Assembly (NCBI GenBank): GCA_021738565.1
Contig: JAIPBT010000002.1
Coordinates: forward strand, 71,774-135,773
DNA: 64,000 nt
Source of the DNA: Bacteroidales bacterium
GTDB taxonomy: Bacteria > Bacteroidota > Bacteroidia > Bacteroidales > GCA-2748055
Direction: 5' to 3'
This document shows, one piece after another, positions 26,233 to 34,613 of the stretch; within the stretch, counting starts at the first letter, position 1; every line of letters starts with the position of its first letter. The notes under the pieces were generated by a model. The model was given only the letters and a program-made list of their open reading frames with translations. It had not been told where the DNA came from and did not search any database. Made by a program: the position numbers and the translations under genes.

Positions 26233-27204
26233 TTATTCAGCCGTAGAAATTTCCTTCAGCCTGAAATGTTTCCTGAACCATATCAAATAGGATAACCCTC
26301 CTAATACCATGGATCCAAGATAATTGCATATAAAATATGCCGTGGAAATGGTAATGGCCGATTCGGTTGAATGTTCCAGGATTTTCCAGACTTCGGAGAA
26401 TACCAGTTCGCGTGTGCCAAAACCACCAATGGTAACCGGAAGAAATGCCAACATATTTGAGATCGACACAGCACTGACGGAATGTATGATCCCGATATCC
26501 TGACCGATCCTGCTGGTAAAAATAAGCGGAATCAGCGCAAGCAGCAGGAAAGCTGTTAAAGTTGTAAAGAAACCGGGGAAAAAAAGGCGCAAAGCATTTG
26601 ATTTCCAGTCTGTATGTACTTTTTCAAGGTCATCTTTCAGTTGACCTTTCTTTCTAAATAGATACAGTAGGGGGACAAAAACCAGGGAAGGAAACAGTAT
26701 GATGGCAATAGCTATAAGAAAGAGTGCCCCGGTAAGGACAATAGTCAGTGCGCTGGTATCAAATCCTCCAAATATCATGATGAAGCTGATGCCACCAAGC
26801 AGACTCAGCACCAAAATGTCCCATATTCGGTCGAGCACCACGGAGGAAGTGATGATGGCAGCCGGCGCAGAAGTTTTCCTTCGTATAAAAAATATCCTGG
26901 AAAATTCTCCCAGTCTTCCGGGGGTAATGACACTGAGGAACCCTGAAACAATAAAGAATATCAGTGTTGTGCCATAATTGATCCTGATTCCGAAAATACT
27001 ATTGATCATCAACCATCGAAATGATTTAATGATGTAGACCATTATAAGCAGGATGAACCCAAATATGAAATCCCATATTTTAAATGATGCAAATAATTGT
27101 GAAAACCCCTGCCAGTCAAAATCTTTCAGGATGAAATACAACAGAACAAAACCTGTTGCATGAAGCAGGTAATAAACGATCTTTCCCAAATATCCTTTTT
27201 CCAT
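26233..27204 (-). CDS. Lysylphosphatidylglycerol synthase-type flippase-like membrane protein (UPF0104)
   Basis: 323 aa from ATG 27204 (a GTG at 27222 is possible). About eight helices with the family's core motifs: SFRWLMINS after the second helix, TPGRLGEFSR, DRIWDILVL and LPVTIGGFGTRELVF. This is the membrane domain found at the N-terminus of MprF and in AglD-like proteins. Stand-alone members lie in glycan clusters and are suspected to move or present lipid-linked sugars; no synthase domain is present. A second member of the same family is encoded at 31001-31894. Confidence 0.85.
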   Translation of the reverse strand: MEKGYLGKIVYYLLHATGFVLLYFILKDFDWQGFSQLFASFKIWDFIFGFILLIMVYIIKSFRWLMINSIFGIRINYGTTLIFFIVSGFLSVITPGRLGEFSRIFFIRRKTSAPAAIITSSVVLDRIWDILVLSLLGGISFIMIFGGFDTSALTIVLTGALFLIAIAIILFPSLVFVPLLYLFRKKGQLKDDLEKVHTDWKSNALRLFFPGFFTTLTAFLLLALIPLIFTSRIGQDIGIIHSVSAVSISNMLAFLPVTIGGFGTRELVFSEVWKILEHSTESAITISTAYFICNYLGSMVLGGLSYLIWFRKHFRLKEISTAE

Positions 27205-27233
27205 CCGGTCATATTGGTTCACGAAGGTAATAA

Positions 27234-27267
27234 TTTGAACAGATTAGTGGAAATAATTGTATTTTCG
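27234..27267 (+). promoter_or_regulatory. Probable promoter for the GT2-MBOAT-SGNH operon
   Basis: TTTG at 27234-27237 and TATTTTCG at 27260-27267, 22 bases apart, match the Bacteroidota consensus with one mismatch in the -7 box. The ATG at 27289 lies 21 bases further on. Confidence 0.4.
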
Positions 27268-27288
27268 TGTGTCATTAAGATTAGCTCC

Positions 27289-28389
27289 ATGTTAAATAAC
27301 AAGACCATAGCCGTAGTAGTCCCTGCTTATAATGAAGGAAAACAGATCGAGATGGTATTGCGGAATATGCCCGGTTTCGTTGACAGGATCATTGTTGTAA
27401 ATGATGCCTCAACGGATGAGACCGGAAAGATCGTCCGGGAAGTTGCAGATAGCGATGATAAGGACCATTCCAGTGACCGGATCGGCCAGTTGAAAATCAA
27501 ATCGGATCTTTATAACCAGGCTGAGATCATGATGGAGAAACTGGATAAAGAGCGGTCGAAGGCTCTTACTGCCTCGGATATATGGAATAAATCCCCGGAA
27601 AAAAACAGAATTATTCTGATCGAACACCAGGAAAACGCCGGTGTAGGAGCAGCAATAGCAACGGGGTACAACTGGTGCAGGGATAACAATGTCGATTGTA
27701 CAACTGTGATGGCAGGAGATGGACAGATGGATCCCGCTGAACTCAAAAGCATATGCCTGCCGGTTGTGAAGGATGGAATCGACTATGTTAAGGGCAACAG
27801 GCTGATCCATCGCAGTGCCAAGTATATGATACCAAAGACGAGGTACATAGGAAATTCAATACTGTCTATAATGACAAAAATTGCATCCGGTTATTGGAGG
27901 GTTTCAGACACACAGACAGGGTATACGGCCATTTCCCTTCATGCATTGAAAAAGATTGATATCAGCCGGATATATAAAAGATACGGGATGCCCAATGATC
28001 TACTTGTAAAACTCAACCTGGCCAAATGCACACTCAAGGAGGTGGAGATCAAGCCGGTTTACCGGGTAGGGGAACAATCGAAAATGAAGATCTATAAACT
28101 GATCCCCAGGATCTCATGGTTATTGTACAAAGCATTCTACAAAAGGATATGGATCCGATACTTTAAAAAAGATTTTCATCCGCTTTTCCTGCTATACATG
28201 CTTTCGTTTGTATTGTTTGCAGTATCTATTCCTTTCCTGGTCATTATCCTGGAAAATATGTTCACTCCCGGTGCTGCCACCCCGAACAGCATCTTAATGA
28301 TCTATATATTTCTTGTTATTTCCGGTTTCCAGTCGCTTTTCTTTGCCATGTGGATGGATATACAGGATAATGACAGGCTGCAGAAATAG
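27289..28389 (+). CDS. Family 2 glycosyltransferase, polyprenyl-phosphate type, with internal insert
   Basis: 366 aa from ATG 27289. GT-A motifs are VVVPAYNEG (9-17), VVNDASTDET (36-45), GVGAAIATGYNW (118-129) and AGDGQMDP (metal site). Between the second and third motif there is an extra charged segment at about residues 53-105, absent from ordinary DPM-type enzymes. Two C-terminal helices are at about 300-325 and 332-357. It starts the plus-strand operon GT2-MBOAT-SGNH and would load a sugar on a polyprenyl phosphate. Longer in-frame extension upstream runs through the divergent gene and is rejected. Confidence 0.85.
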   Translation: MLNNKTIAVVVPAYNEGKQIEMVLRNMPGFVDRIIVVNDASTDETGKIVREVADSDDKDHSSDRIGQLKIKSDLYNQAEIMMEKLDKERSKALTASDIWNKSPEKNRIILIEHQENAGVGAAIATGYNWCRDNNVDCTTVMAGDGQMDPAELKSICLPVVKDGIDYVKGNRLIHRSAKYMIPKTRYIGNSILSIMTKIASGYWRVSDTQTGYTAISLHALKKIDISRIYKRYGMPNDLLVKLNLAKCTLKEVEIKPVYRVGEQSKMKIYKLIPRISWLLYKAFYKRIWIRYFKKDFHPLFLLYMLSFVLFAVSIPFLVIILENMFTPGAATPNSILMIYIFLVISGFQSLFFAMWMDIQDNDRLQK

Positions 28390-28397
28390 AAACAGGG

Positions 28398-29816
28398 ATG
28401 GTTTTTTCAAGCACCATATTTTTACTTTATTTCTTTCCTCTATTTCTTTTAGGTTATTTTCTTACAGCCGACAGGTACAGGAATTATGTGCTCCTGGCAG
28501 CCAGCCTTGTTTTCTATGCCTGGGGGGCTCCTGAATTTGTATTTATACTGGTTGGTTCTACAATCATAACTTTTTACCTGATCAGAAAGATGTACCGGAT
28601 TCCGGATCCCAACACCAAAAAATGGTTGCTGGTTGCATCGATCGTATTGAACGTCGGGATCCTGGCTTATTTCAAATATGCCAATTTCTTTGTGGATAAT
28701 TTTAACTCGGTTTTGCTTTCTTTGGGATTTAGCGGCGTTGAATGGACAAATGTGGCGCTCCCCATTGGAATTTCATTTTATACCTTTCAGTGTTTGTCTT
28801 ATTGCATTGACGTTTACCGGGGAGTGAGTCCTCCATTAAGAAAACCCACTGACTTTTTGCTGTATATAAGTATGTTTCCACAGTTGATCGCTGGTCCGAT
28901 CGTCAGGTTCAATACCATTTCAGAACAGATTACGAAGCGGGAATCCAGGGGTTCCGACACGATCCTCGGCTTCTACAGGTTTGCGATTGGACTTGCAAAG
29001 AAGGTGCTTATTGCAAACGTAATGGGGAAACATGCAGACATTATTATGTCAATGAACCTGGCGGAAATAAGCACCAATGAAGCCTGGATCGGATTGTTTG
29101 CGTATGCTTTTCAGATCTATTTCGATTTTGCAGGATACTCCGATATGGCCATCGGCATCGGACGTATGCTGGGATTCAGGTTCCCCGAAAATTTTAACAA
29201 TCCTTACATTTCAAGAAGCATTACGGAATTCTGGCGTCGCTGGCACATGACGCTCAGCGCCTGGATGAAGGACTACCTTTATATCCCTTTGGGAGGGAAC
29301 AGGGTTGGCAGGTACAGATTGTTTTTTAATCTATGGATCGTTTTCCTGATATCAGGTCTCTGGCACGGTGCCTCATGGAATTTTGTGATCTGGGGAGCCT
29401 ACCATGGGTTATTTCTTGTTCTTGACAGGCTTTTTCTTAAGAAATTGCTTGAAAAGTCGGGTAAAATATTTGCCATTCCATTCACCTTCCTGGTGGCAGT
29501 TCTAGGCTGGGTGTTTTTCAGACTGGATACTTTTGAACAGGCAATGACATATTTCGGACGTCTATTTGCATTCGAATTTGAACCTTTATATATATTACAG
29601 AAACTGGATCTGCTGATCATCATGATGGTATCATTCTTTTTCTCATTTATAACTGTCACCAGGCTGGGACGCAGACTGGAGTCACTGGTATTCTATAAGG
29701 ATTATACAACAGGGAGGTACATACTGGTGGGCGTTATAATTATCCTGTTATTTATCATGTCAGTAGGAGCCACCACAGCATCAGGTTTTAACCCTTTTAT
29801 CTATTTTAGGTTCTGA
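28398..29816 (+). CDS. MBOAT family membrane O-acyltransferase (AlgI-like), second copy
   Basis: 472 aa, about ten or more helices. It begins MVFSSTIFLLYFFPLF as typical AlgI-like proteins do. Landmarks: LPIGISFYTFQ (121-131), PQLIAGPIVR (161-170), FWRRWHMTLSAW with His283 and SGLWHGASW with catalytic His323. It starts eight bases after the GT2 gene and ends two bases before the SGNH-like gene, so the three are one unit. It differs clearly from the MBOAT at 18813, so the two are not a recent duplication. Confidence 0.93.
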   Translation: MVFSSTIFLLYFFPLFLLGYFLTADRYRNYVLLAASLVFYAWGAPEFVFILVGSTIITFYLIRKMYRIPDPNTKKWLLVASIVLNVGILAYFKYANFFVDNFNSVLLSLGFSGVEWTNVALPIGISFYTFQCLSYCIDVYRGVSPPLRKPTDFLLYISMFPQLIAGPIVRFNTISEQITKRESRGSDTILGFYRFAIGLAKKVLIANVMGKHADIIMSMNLAEISTNEAWIGLFAYAFQIYFDFAGYSDMAIGIGRMLGFRFPENFNNPYISRSITEFWRRWHMTLSAWMKDYLYIPLGGNRVGRYRLFFNLWIVFLISGLWHGASWNFVIWGAYHGLFLVLDRLFLKKLLEKSGKIFAIPFTFLVAVLGWVFFRLDTFEQAMTYFGRLFAFEFEPLYILQKLDLLIIMMVSFFFSFITVTRLGRRLESLVFYKDYTTGRYILVGVIIILLFIMSVGATTASGFNPFIYFRF

Positions 29817-29818
29817 GT

Positions 29819-30946
29819 ATGGACAGGAAATTGAACATAGCATTCTGGGTGATCGTGGGTCTTTTAATCTTACCAATGGTTCAGCAGTTTACAGGCATCG
29901 TGCATGAAAGAAAGCTCAGGGGGGCGGTAGCAAAAGCTGATTATCCTGAATTTGAATTGAGCAACTGGTTTAATGGATCATTCCAGCAGCAGTTTGAATC
30001 TGCCCTGAATGACAGAATAGGGTTCAGGCCCTTTTTTATCAGGGTGAACAACCAGGTTGCATTCAGTTTGTACAGGAAAGCACTTGCCAGTGGTGTGATC
30101 ATAGGGAAGAAAAATTACATGTATGAGAAGAACTATATCCTTGCAGTTCAGGGAGAGGATTTTCTGGGTGATACGGTGATTGAAACACGATCCAGGCGGC
30201 TTAAGGAGATACAGGATTATTTCGGACAAAAGGGTAAGCATTTGATGGTGACTTTTGCTGCCGGGAAGGGGAGCTTTTACCCTGAATTCATACCGGAGCA
30301 GTATAAAAAAGAACCAGGCAGGACCAACCTTGAAGCATATCGGGAACATTTTGACAGCATGGGAGTCAACTATATTGATTTTAACAAATGGTTCCTTGCG
30401 ATGAAAGATACCTCCCGGTATTGTCTCTACCCGAAAACAGGGATACACTGGAGTTATTATGGTATGGTGCTGGTGATCGATTCATTGAGAAACTATCTTC
30501 AAAAAGAGAGAGGCGTTACAATGCCAGAATTCGAATGGGATGGCATTGAATTAACATCGAAATACCGGAGCAGCGATGACGATATTGAAAAAGGGATGAA
30601 CATCCTCTTCCGTGTCAATTACGAAAAGCTTGCTTATCCGCGGGTAGCATTTTATGATGAGGGAATTAAGAAGTTGCATGGGGTCGTTATTTCAGATTCC
30701 TTTTACTGGGGACTGCACAACATCGGATTCAGCAACAGGATATTGAAGGAAGGGGAATTCTGGTATTATTTCAACCGGATCTACGGCAATCACCTTGATG
30801 AGGTAATCCAGATTGATGAAATTGATGCATTGGAAAGGATTGAAAAAAACGATATTATCATACTGATGGCCACAGAGGCAACGCTTCCCGATTTCCCTTT
30901 TGGCTTCACTGACAGGATCTATCCTGAGATTAAAGTGACTGAATGA
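29819..30946 (+). CDS. AlgX/AlgJ-like SGNH-type acetyltransferase-related protein
   Basis: 375 aa. One N-terminal membrane helix (about 7-24) then a periplasmic domain starting with NDRIGFRPFFIRVNN, a typical opening of AlgJ/AlgX-like proteins. The probable catalytic elements are His210 in KTGIHWSYYG and Ser294 in ISDSFYWG. In AlgX the His is preceded by an Asp two residues earlier (DTH); here that position is Gly208, so the triad may be completed by another acid or be altered. Its role would be to move acyl groups delivered by the MBOAT partner to a glycan. Confidence 0.72.
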   Translation: MDRKLNIAFWVIVGLLILPMVQQFTGIVHERKLRGAVAKADYPEFELSNWFNGSFQQQFESALNDRIGFRPFFIRVNNQVAFSLYRKALASGVIIGKKNYMYEKNYILAVQGEDFLGDTVIETRSRRLKEIQDYFGQKGKHLMVTFAAGKGSFYPEFIPEQYKKEPGRTNLEAYREHFDSMGVNYIDFNKWFLAMKDTSRYCLYPKTGIHWSYYGMVLVIDSLRNYLQKERGVTMPEFEWDGIELTSKYRSSDDDIEKGMNILFRVNYEKLAYPRVAFYDEGIKKLHGVVISDSFYWGLHNIGFSNRILKEGEFWYYFNRIYGNHLDEVIQIDEIDALERIEKNDIIILMATEATLPDFPFGFTDRIYPEIKVTE

Positions 30947-31000
30947 ATATTCAGTATGATCAGATCAATATATTTCATAGAATAAAGAAAGATATCAATT

Positions 31001-31894
31001 TCAGGTGTTAGATTTTATCGAAGGCTTGGTAAGTAATCTTGAAACCAATGCCAGTAAAAAAATAAAACCTTCCCCCGTGATGAAAGCCAACCGGTTCAGG
31101 AAGGAAATAGTCGTGGCCGTTTCAACATCCATGCCTGCGAGAACCAGGTAACCTATAATAATACCTTCACGCAGTCCCAGTCCACCAGGCAGCAAAATGG
31201 CGATCAATCCGAAACATACACTGAGGGGAAATGCAAAAGCCATAATAGGGGTTACCTGTTCTGAGAAAGTTCTGATAAAAAAATAGAATGCCAGGGTCCA
31301 GCAGAGCCAGATCAATGAAGTGGCCATGATCATGGGCAGTGATTTTCGAAAAGGAATGACCGGTACATCGAATTCACGCCGGATGATCCTGTGGATGCTT
31401 TTCATTGCCAGGTTGTGAACCGGAGGTATGAACAGGAACAGGGTAATGATGAAGATCATTGCCAGAAGGATCAATGAAAGCCAGTGGATCCCATAGAAAA
31501 TAAAGGTAGGTATGGCACTGATGATAAATCCCACCCAGGTGTAAATGATCTGTTCCTTGAATGAAATGAACGATGTGTTTTTCAGCTCCTTCTTGCTTTT
31601 TGAAATATAACTGGCACGTCCCAGTATTACCCAAATTTTACCAGGGATGTATTTGGAGAATATTGACTGGCCGTGTGAGATCAGTGCATTTCTGCCTGAG
31701 ATGTTCAAATTATGGGTTGACAGTGCAACTCTCCAACTGACGGTACTTATGTAGAAACCTGCGAACAAAAGGAGCATTGAGGGAATCAGCCATATTGGGT
31801 GGGGAAGTTCAGGAATTATAAAATCCTGCCTGACCAGGTAGATGAACAGGAATATGAATGAAAGAAATACCAGCAAATTGAATAGTTTCTTCAT
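31001..31894 (-). CDS. Lysylphosphatidylglycerol synthase-type flippase-like membrane protein, second copy
   Basis: 297 aa from ATG 31894; a TTG 16 codons upstream is less likely. About eight helices with the motifs SWRVALST, IPGKIWVILGRASY, and LLPGGLGLREGIIIGYL, the last being the most conserved part of the UPF0104/AglD-like family. It lacks the soluble synthase domain of MprF. It lies between an O-acylation operon and a transposase gene, facing the other way. Confidence 0.83.
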   Translation of the reverse strand: MKKLFNLLVFLSFIFLFIYLVRQDFIIPELPHPIWLIPSMLLLFAGFYISTVSWRVALSTHNLNISGRNALISHGQSIFSKYIPGKIWVILGRASYISKSKKELKNTSFISFKEQIIYTWVGFIISAIPTFIFYGIHWLSLILLAMIFIITLFLFIPPVHNLAMKSIHRIIRREFDVPVIPFRKSLPMIMATSLIWLCWTLAFYFFIRTFSEQVTPIMAFAFPLSVCFGLIAILLPGGLGLREGIIIGYLVLAGMDVETATTISFLNRLAFITGEGFIFLLALVSRLLTKPSIKSNT

Positions 31895-32111
31895 TTGTAG
31901 CGCCTGTAATTTTTCATAAAGATAGGATATGAGAGGTAACAAATGGATTTTGCGGGTTAATTCTTCATGGCCTAATCTGAAATGTTGATATTAATTGGAA
32001 ATACATTCATTGCAGATACCTTTTCAGATAATTAGATCCGATCCGTTTCAATATGCAGGTTGTATGAAACAATAATTTATGGATTGCAATATTCATAATT
32101 ATTTGCACGGT

Positions 32112-32795
32112 TTATCTGATCCAATTCATTGGATTGCTGATAATATATTTTCTAATTCGCTGAAATGATTGTTCGTCGCGGATGATATGATCATAAAAAC
32201 CGGATTGCCATTTGAATTCAATATCATGCATTCGCGCATATTTTGTAACGCCGGTTTTATAACCACGTACGATCGATGCCAAATTTTGTGATTGTGGACC
32301 GAATGCATTTTTTGGTTGGTTGGTTGATAGAGACGCAAAATTTTGCGTCTCTACCTGCCCATCTGCGCCCCCCTGCCCATCCGCACCCCCCTGCCCATCC
32401 GCACCCCCCTGCCCATCTGCACCCCCCTGTCCATCCGCAATCCCTATCCCATTTTCATCATTTATATCATTTCGTCTATTTCCGTCATTCGCATCATTAA
32501 CCAAATGACCTGGTTTATCAATAATAATTATACCGTGAACATGGTCTGGCATTATGATATGCGCATCCAATTTTACAAACGGAAAATGGTTCGGGATTTC
32601 TATCCAATATTTATGCGCCATTTTTCCAATTTCCGACAATATCATTTTTGTGTTTAGGATGTTGCCAAAACAGGGAACGCGGTTTTTTGTACAGATGGTG
32701 ATAAAATATGCTGCATTCGATCCATAATCCCAGGATTGAAGGCGTGCCGGTTCGATACGATATTTTTTTCTGAATTTTTTTCTGAAATTCACCAT
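32112..32795 (-). CDS. REP-associated tyrosine transposase (RAYT, IS200-like HUH family)
   Basis: 227 aa. The HUH metal-binding motif is MPDHVHG with His85 and His87; the N-terminus SWDYGSNAAYFITICTKNR and the C-terminal FYDHIIRDEQSF are typical of RAYTs from Bacteroidota. The catalytic Tyr is probably within YKTGVTKYARM. Between the HUH motif and the C-terminal part is a low-complexity insert of GGADGQ repeats (18-bp DNA repeats at 32355-32444), directly followed by a stretch encoded by a 26-bp palindrome. RAYTs are single-copy domesticated transposases that act on palindromic REP sequences. No terminal repeats of an IS are visible. Confidence 0.85.
   Translation of the reverse strand: MVNFRKKFRKKYRIEPARLQSWDYGSNAAYFITICTKNRVPCFGNILNTKMILSEIGKMAHKYWIEIPNHFPFVKLDAHIIMPDHVHGIIIIDKPGHLVNDANDGNRRNDINDENGIGIADGQGGADGQGGADGQGGADGQGGADGQVETQNFASLSTNQPKNAFGPQSQNLASIVRGYKTGVTKYARMHDIEFKWQSGFYDHIIRDEQSFQRIRKYIISNPMNWIR
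32328..32353. repeat. 26-bp perfect palindrome inside the RAYT gene (REP-like)
   Basis: The half-site TAGAGACGCAAAA is followed at once by its exact reverse complement. Sequences of this GAGACGCAAAATTTTGCGTCTC type are frequent dispersed repeats in some bacterial genomes (from general knowledge). Here it lies in frame in the RAYT coding region. Confidence 0.85.
32355..32444. repeat. Tandem 18-bp repeats (about five units)
   Basis: Units of the form CTGCCCATCCGCACCCCC start at 32355, 32373, 32391, 32409 and 32427; the first and last are divergent. On the coding (minus) strand they encode GGADGQ hexapeptides in the RAYT. The region is much richer in GC than its surroundings. Confidence 0.9.
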
Positions 32796-32978
32796 ATTGT
32801 TTATTAATGTTTGTGACTACATGGAATAATTAAATCATATATTCAGTTCATTAATGTCCCCGCCAATAATTAAATCGTCATGTTGTGTAAAATTCCTGTT
32901 GTTTTGGTTTTAAACGGCTCCCCGGGTTGAAACTCTTTAGAAATAAATTAAATTTGATCTTTTGGAAATTTTTCGGTT
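32796..32978. other. Intergenic region with promoter for the 32979 gene
   Basis: No gene is visible. TTG at 32927-32929, a 19-base spacer and TAAATTTG at 32949-32956 form a good Bacteroidota-type promoter on the plus strand. Confidence 0.5.
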
Positions 32979-34613
32979 ATGTTTTCCTGTCCTTTGGTAC
33001 GTGCTTCCATGATTATTTATCCATGGCTTGTTAAGCGTGAAAAATACATATTCCTGCTTTTCCTGTTTATTGCCATGCTGCAGTTATGGCTGACGCGCTA
33101 TGTTCCTTCACTTGACGGCCCGCAGCACCTCTACAATGCAAATGTGCTGGCTGAGATGATCAGTGGAAATGAATTTATCCGTTCATTCTTCCGGGTGAAT
33201 GACGTTATCGTGGGATATTGGACAGGTCATTTTTTCCTTGCTTTCTTCAAAATTTTCCTGCCAGCATGGCTCGCTGAAAAATTCTTTCTTTCTGCATATG
33301 TTATTGCCATGGTATTCTCTTTCCGATATTTTGTCAGCGGACTGAATCCAATGAAGGGGAATTTTGTGTCTTACCTTGTGTTTCCATTTATATATCACAG
33401 CTATTTATTACTGGGGTACTACACGTTCAGCATTGCGGCAATTTTCTTCTTCCTGGCTTTCGGGTACTGGACCAGGTATGGTGAAAATTTTTCATGGCGA
33501 AGGACAGGGGTATTTGCATTGATATTGACCGGACTGTTCCTGTCGCACGGACTGGTTTATGTGTTGTTTGGTTATGCTTTCATTATTTATCTCCTCGTGA
33601 CGTTCTTATATGAAAGGTTGAACAAAGAGATTGATTTCAGCCTGACCGGATGGCTTGTGAAGCTTTTGAAGATTGCAGCAGCCACAGTGCCATCAGGGGT
33701 ACTGTGCGCAATTTATATCAGGTCAGTAATGTCTGTTAACAATACAATCATTGAGCCTTCCTATACGTTTGCTGAGCTTGTTAAATTTTTGATGAGGATC
33801 CGGCAACTGGTTGGTTTTCATCATGAAATGGAGTCTGTAGGATACATTCTCTTATTCATTCTGATGGCGGTACTTTCGGTCGGATTTCTTATACTGTTTG
33901 TGCCAAAGCTCCTGGACGGGTCAAAGAAATATTTGGATCTTCTGAATTACCGAAATGCATTGTTGTTTGTAGCAATTGGGATGCTGGGACTTTACTTTTT
34001 TGCTCCTGACAGGTTCTCAGCGGGGAACCTCACGAACAGGTTCGGACTCTTCTTTTACCTTGCATTGATCAGCTGGTTGTCTGTACAGAAATTTCCCAGG
34101 ACTTTACAACTGATTTCCCTGTTGGTTATCCTGACGGGTTTTTCTTATACCCGGTTTATTCAACAGCGATTTTACCAGGGGCTGAATAAAGATATTATTG
34201 CGATAGAAGAACTGGCTGAAAGAATTGAACCCAATTCTGTTGTCCATTACCTGCAATCCTCCAATAACTGGGCGCACGTTCATTTCCAGCTGTATGCAGC
34301 GGTTGACCGCCCTTTAGTCCATCTTAAGAACCCTCAATGCCAGGGACAGTTCCCTGTAGTATGGAATTATGTAAAGCTTCCGGTCTGTTATGCCGGGAAC
34401 CATGAGGTAAGGCCTGCAGGTGCATTGGAAAGACATGAAGAGAACGGGTCATTACCGGTTGATTACATTACCGTATTTCAATATGAAAGATACATGGCAG
34501 ACAGCACCAATGCAGATTGGCACCGGATATTGAAAGAAAATTATGATCTGGTAAAATTAAGCAAAGACGAAAAAGCTGCCTTGTTTAGAAATATCAGTAT
34601 GCAGGCTGATTGA
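32979..34613 (+). CDS. Large multi-helix membrane protein of unknown function, GT-C-like
   Basis: 544 aa, about ten helices. After the first helix comes RYVPSLDGPQHLYNANVL, an acidic/His loop in the place where GT-C enzymes keep their catalytic Asp, and a hydrophilic C-terminal domain of about 130 residues follows the last helix. I cannot place it in a named family. Its position at the end of a glycan region and its similarity in layout to the protein at 24574 suggest a membrane glycosyltransferase. A later ATG at 33009 gives a 534-aa product and leaves more room after the promoter at 32927-32956. Its last 20 bases overlap the convergent NPD gene. Confidence 0.6.
   Translation: MFSCPLVRASMIIYPWLVKREKYIFLLFLFIAMLQLWLTRYVPSLDGPQHLYNANVLAEMISGNEFIRSFFRVNDVIVGYWTGHFFLAFFKIFLPAWLAEKFFLSAYVIAMVFSFRYFVSGLNPMKGNFVSYLVFPFIYHSYLLLGYYTFSIAAIFFFLAFGYWTRYGENFSWRRTGVFALILTGLFLSHGLVYVLFGYAFIIYLLVTFLYERLNKEIDFSLTGWLVKLLKIAAATVPSGVLCAIYIRSVMSVNNTIIEPSYTFAELVKFLMRIRQLVGFHHEMESVGYILLFILMAVLSVGFLILFVPKLLDGSKKYLDLLNYRNALLFVAIGMLGLYFFAPDRFSAGNLTNRFGLFFYLALISWLSVQKFPRTLQLISLLVILTGFSYTRFIQQRFYQGLNKDIIAIEELAERIEPNSVVHYLQSSNNWAHVHFQLYAAVDRPLVHLKNPQCQGQFPVVWNYVKLPVCYAGNHEVRPAGALERHEENGSLPVDYITVFQYERYMADSTNADWHRILKENYDLVKLSKDEKAALFRNISMQAD

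Noticed and set aside
32355-32444. Possible CRISPR array
   Set aside because: The 18-bp units are directly adjacent with no spacers and encode a repeated peptide in the RAYT protein.
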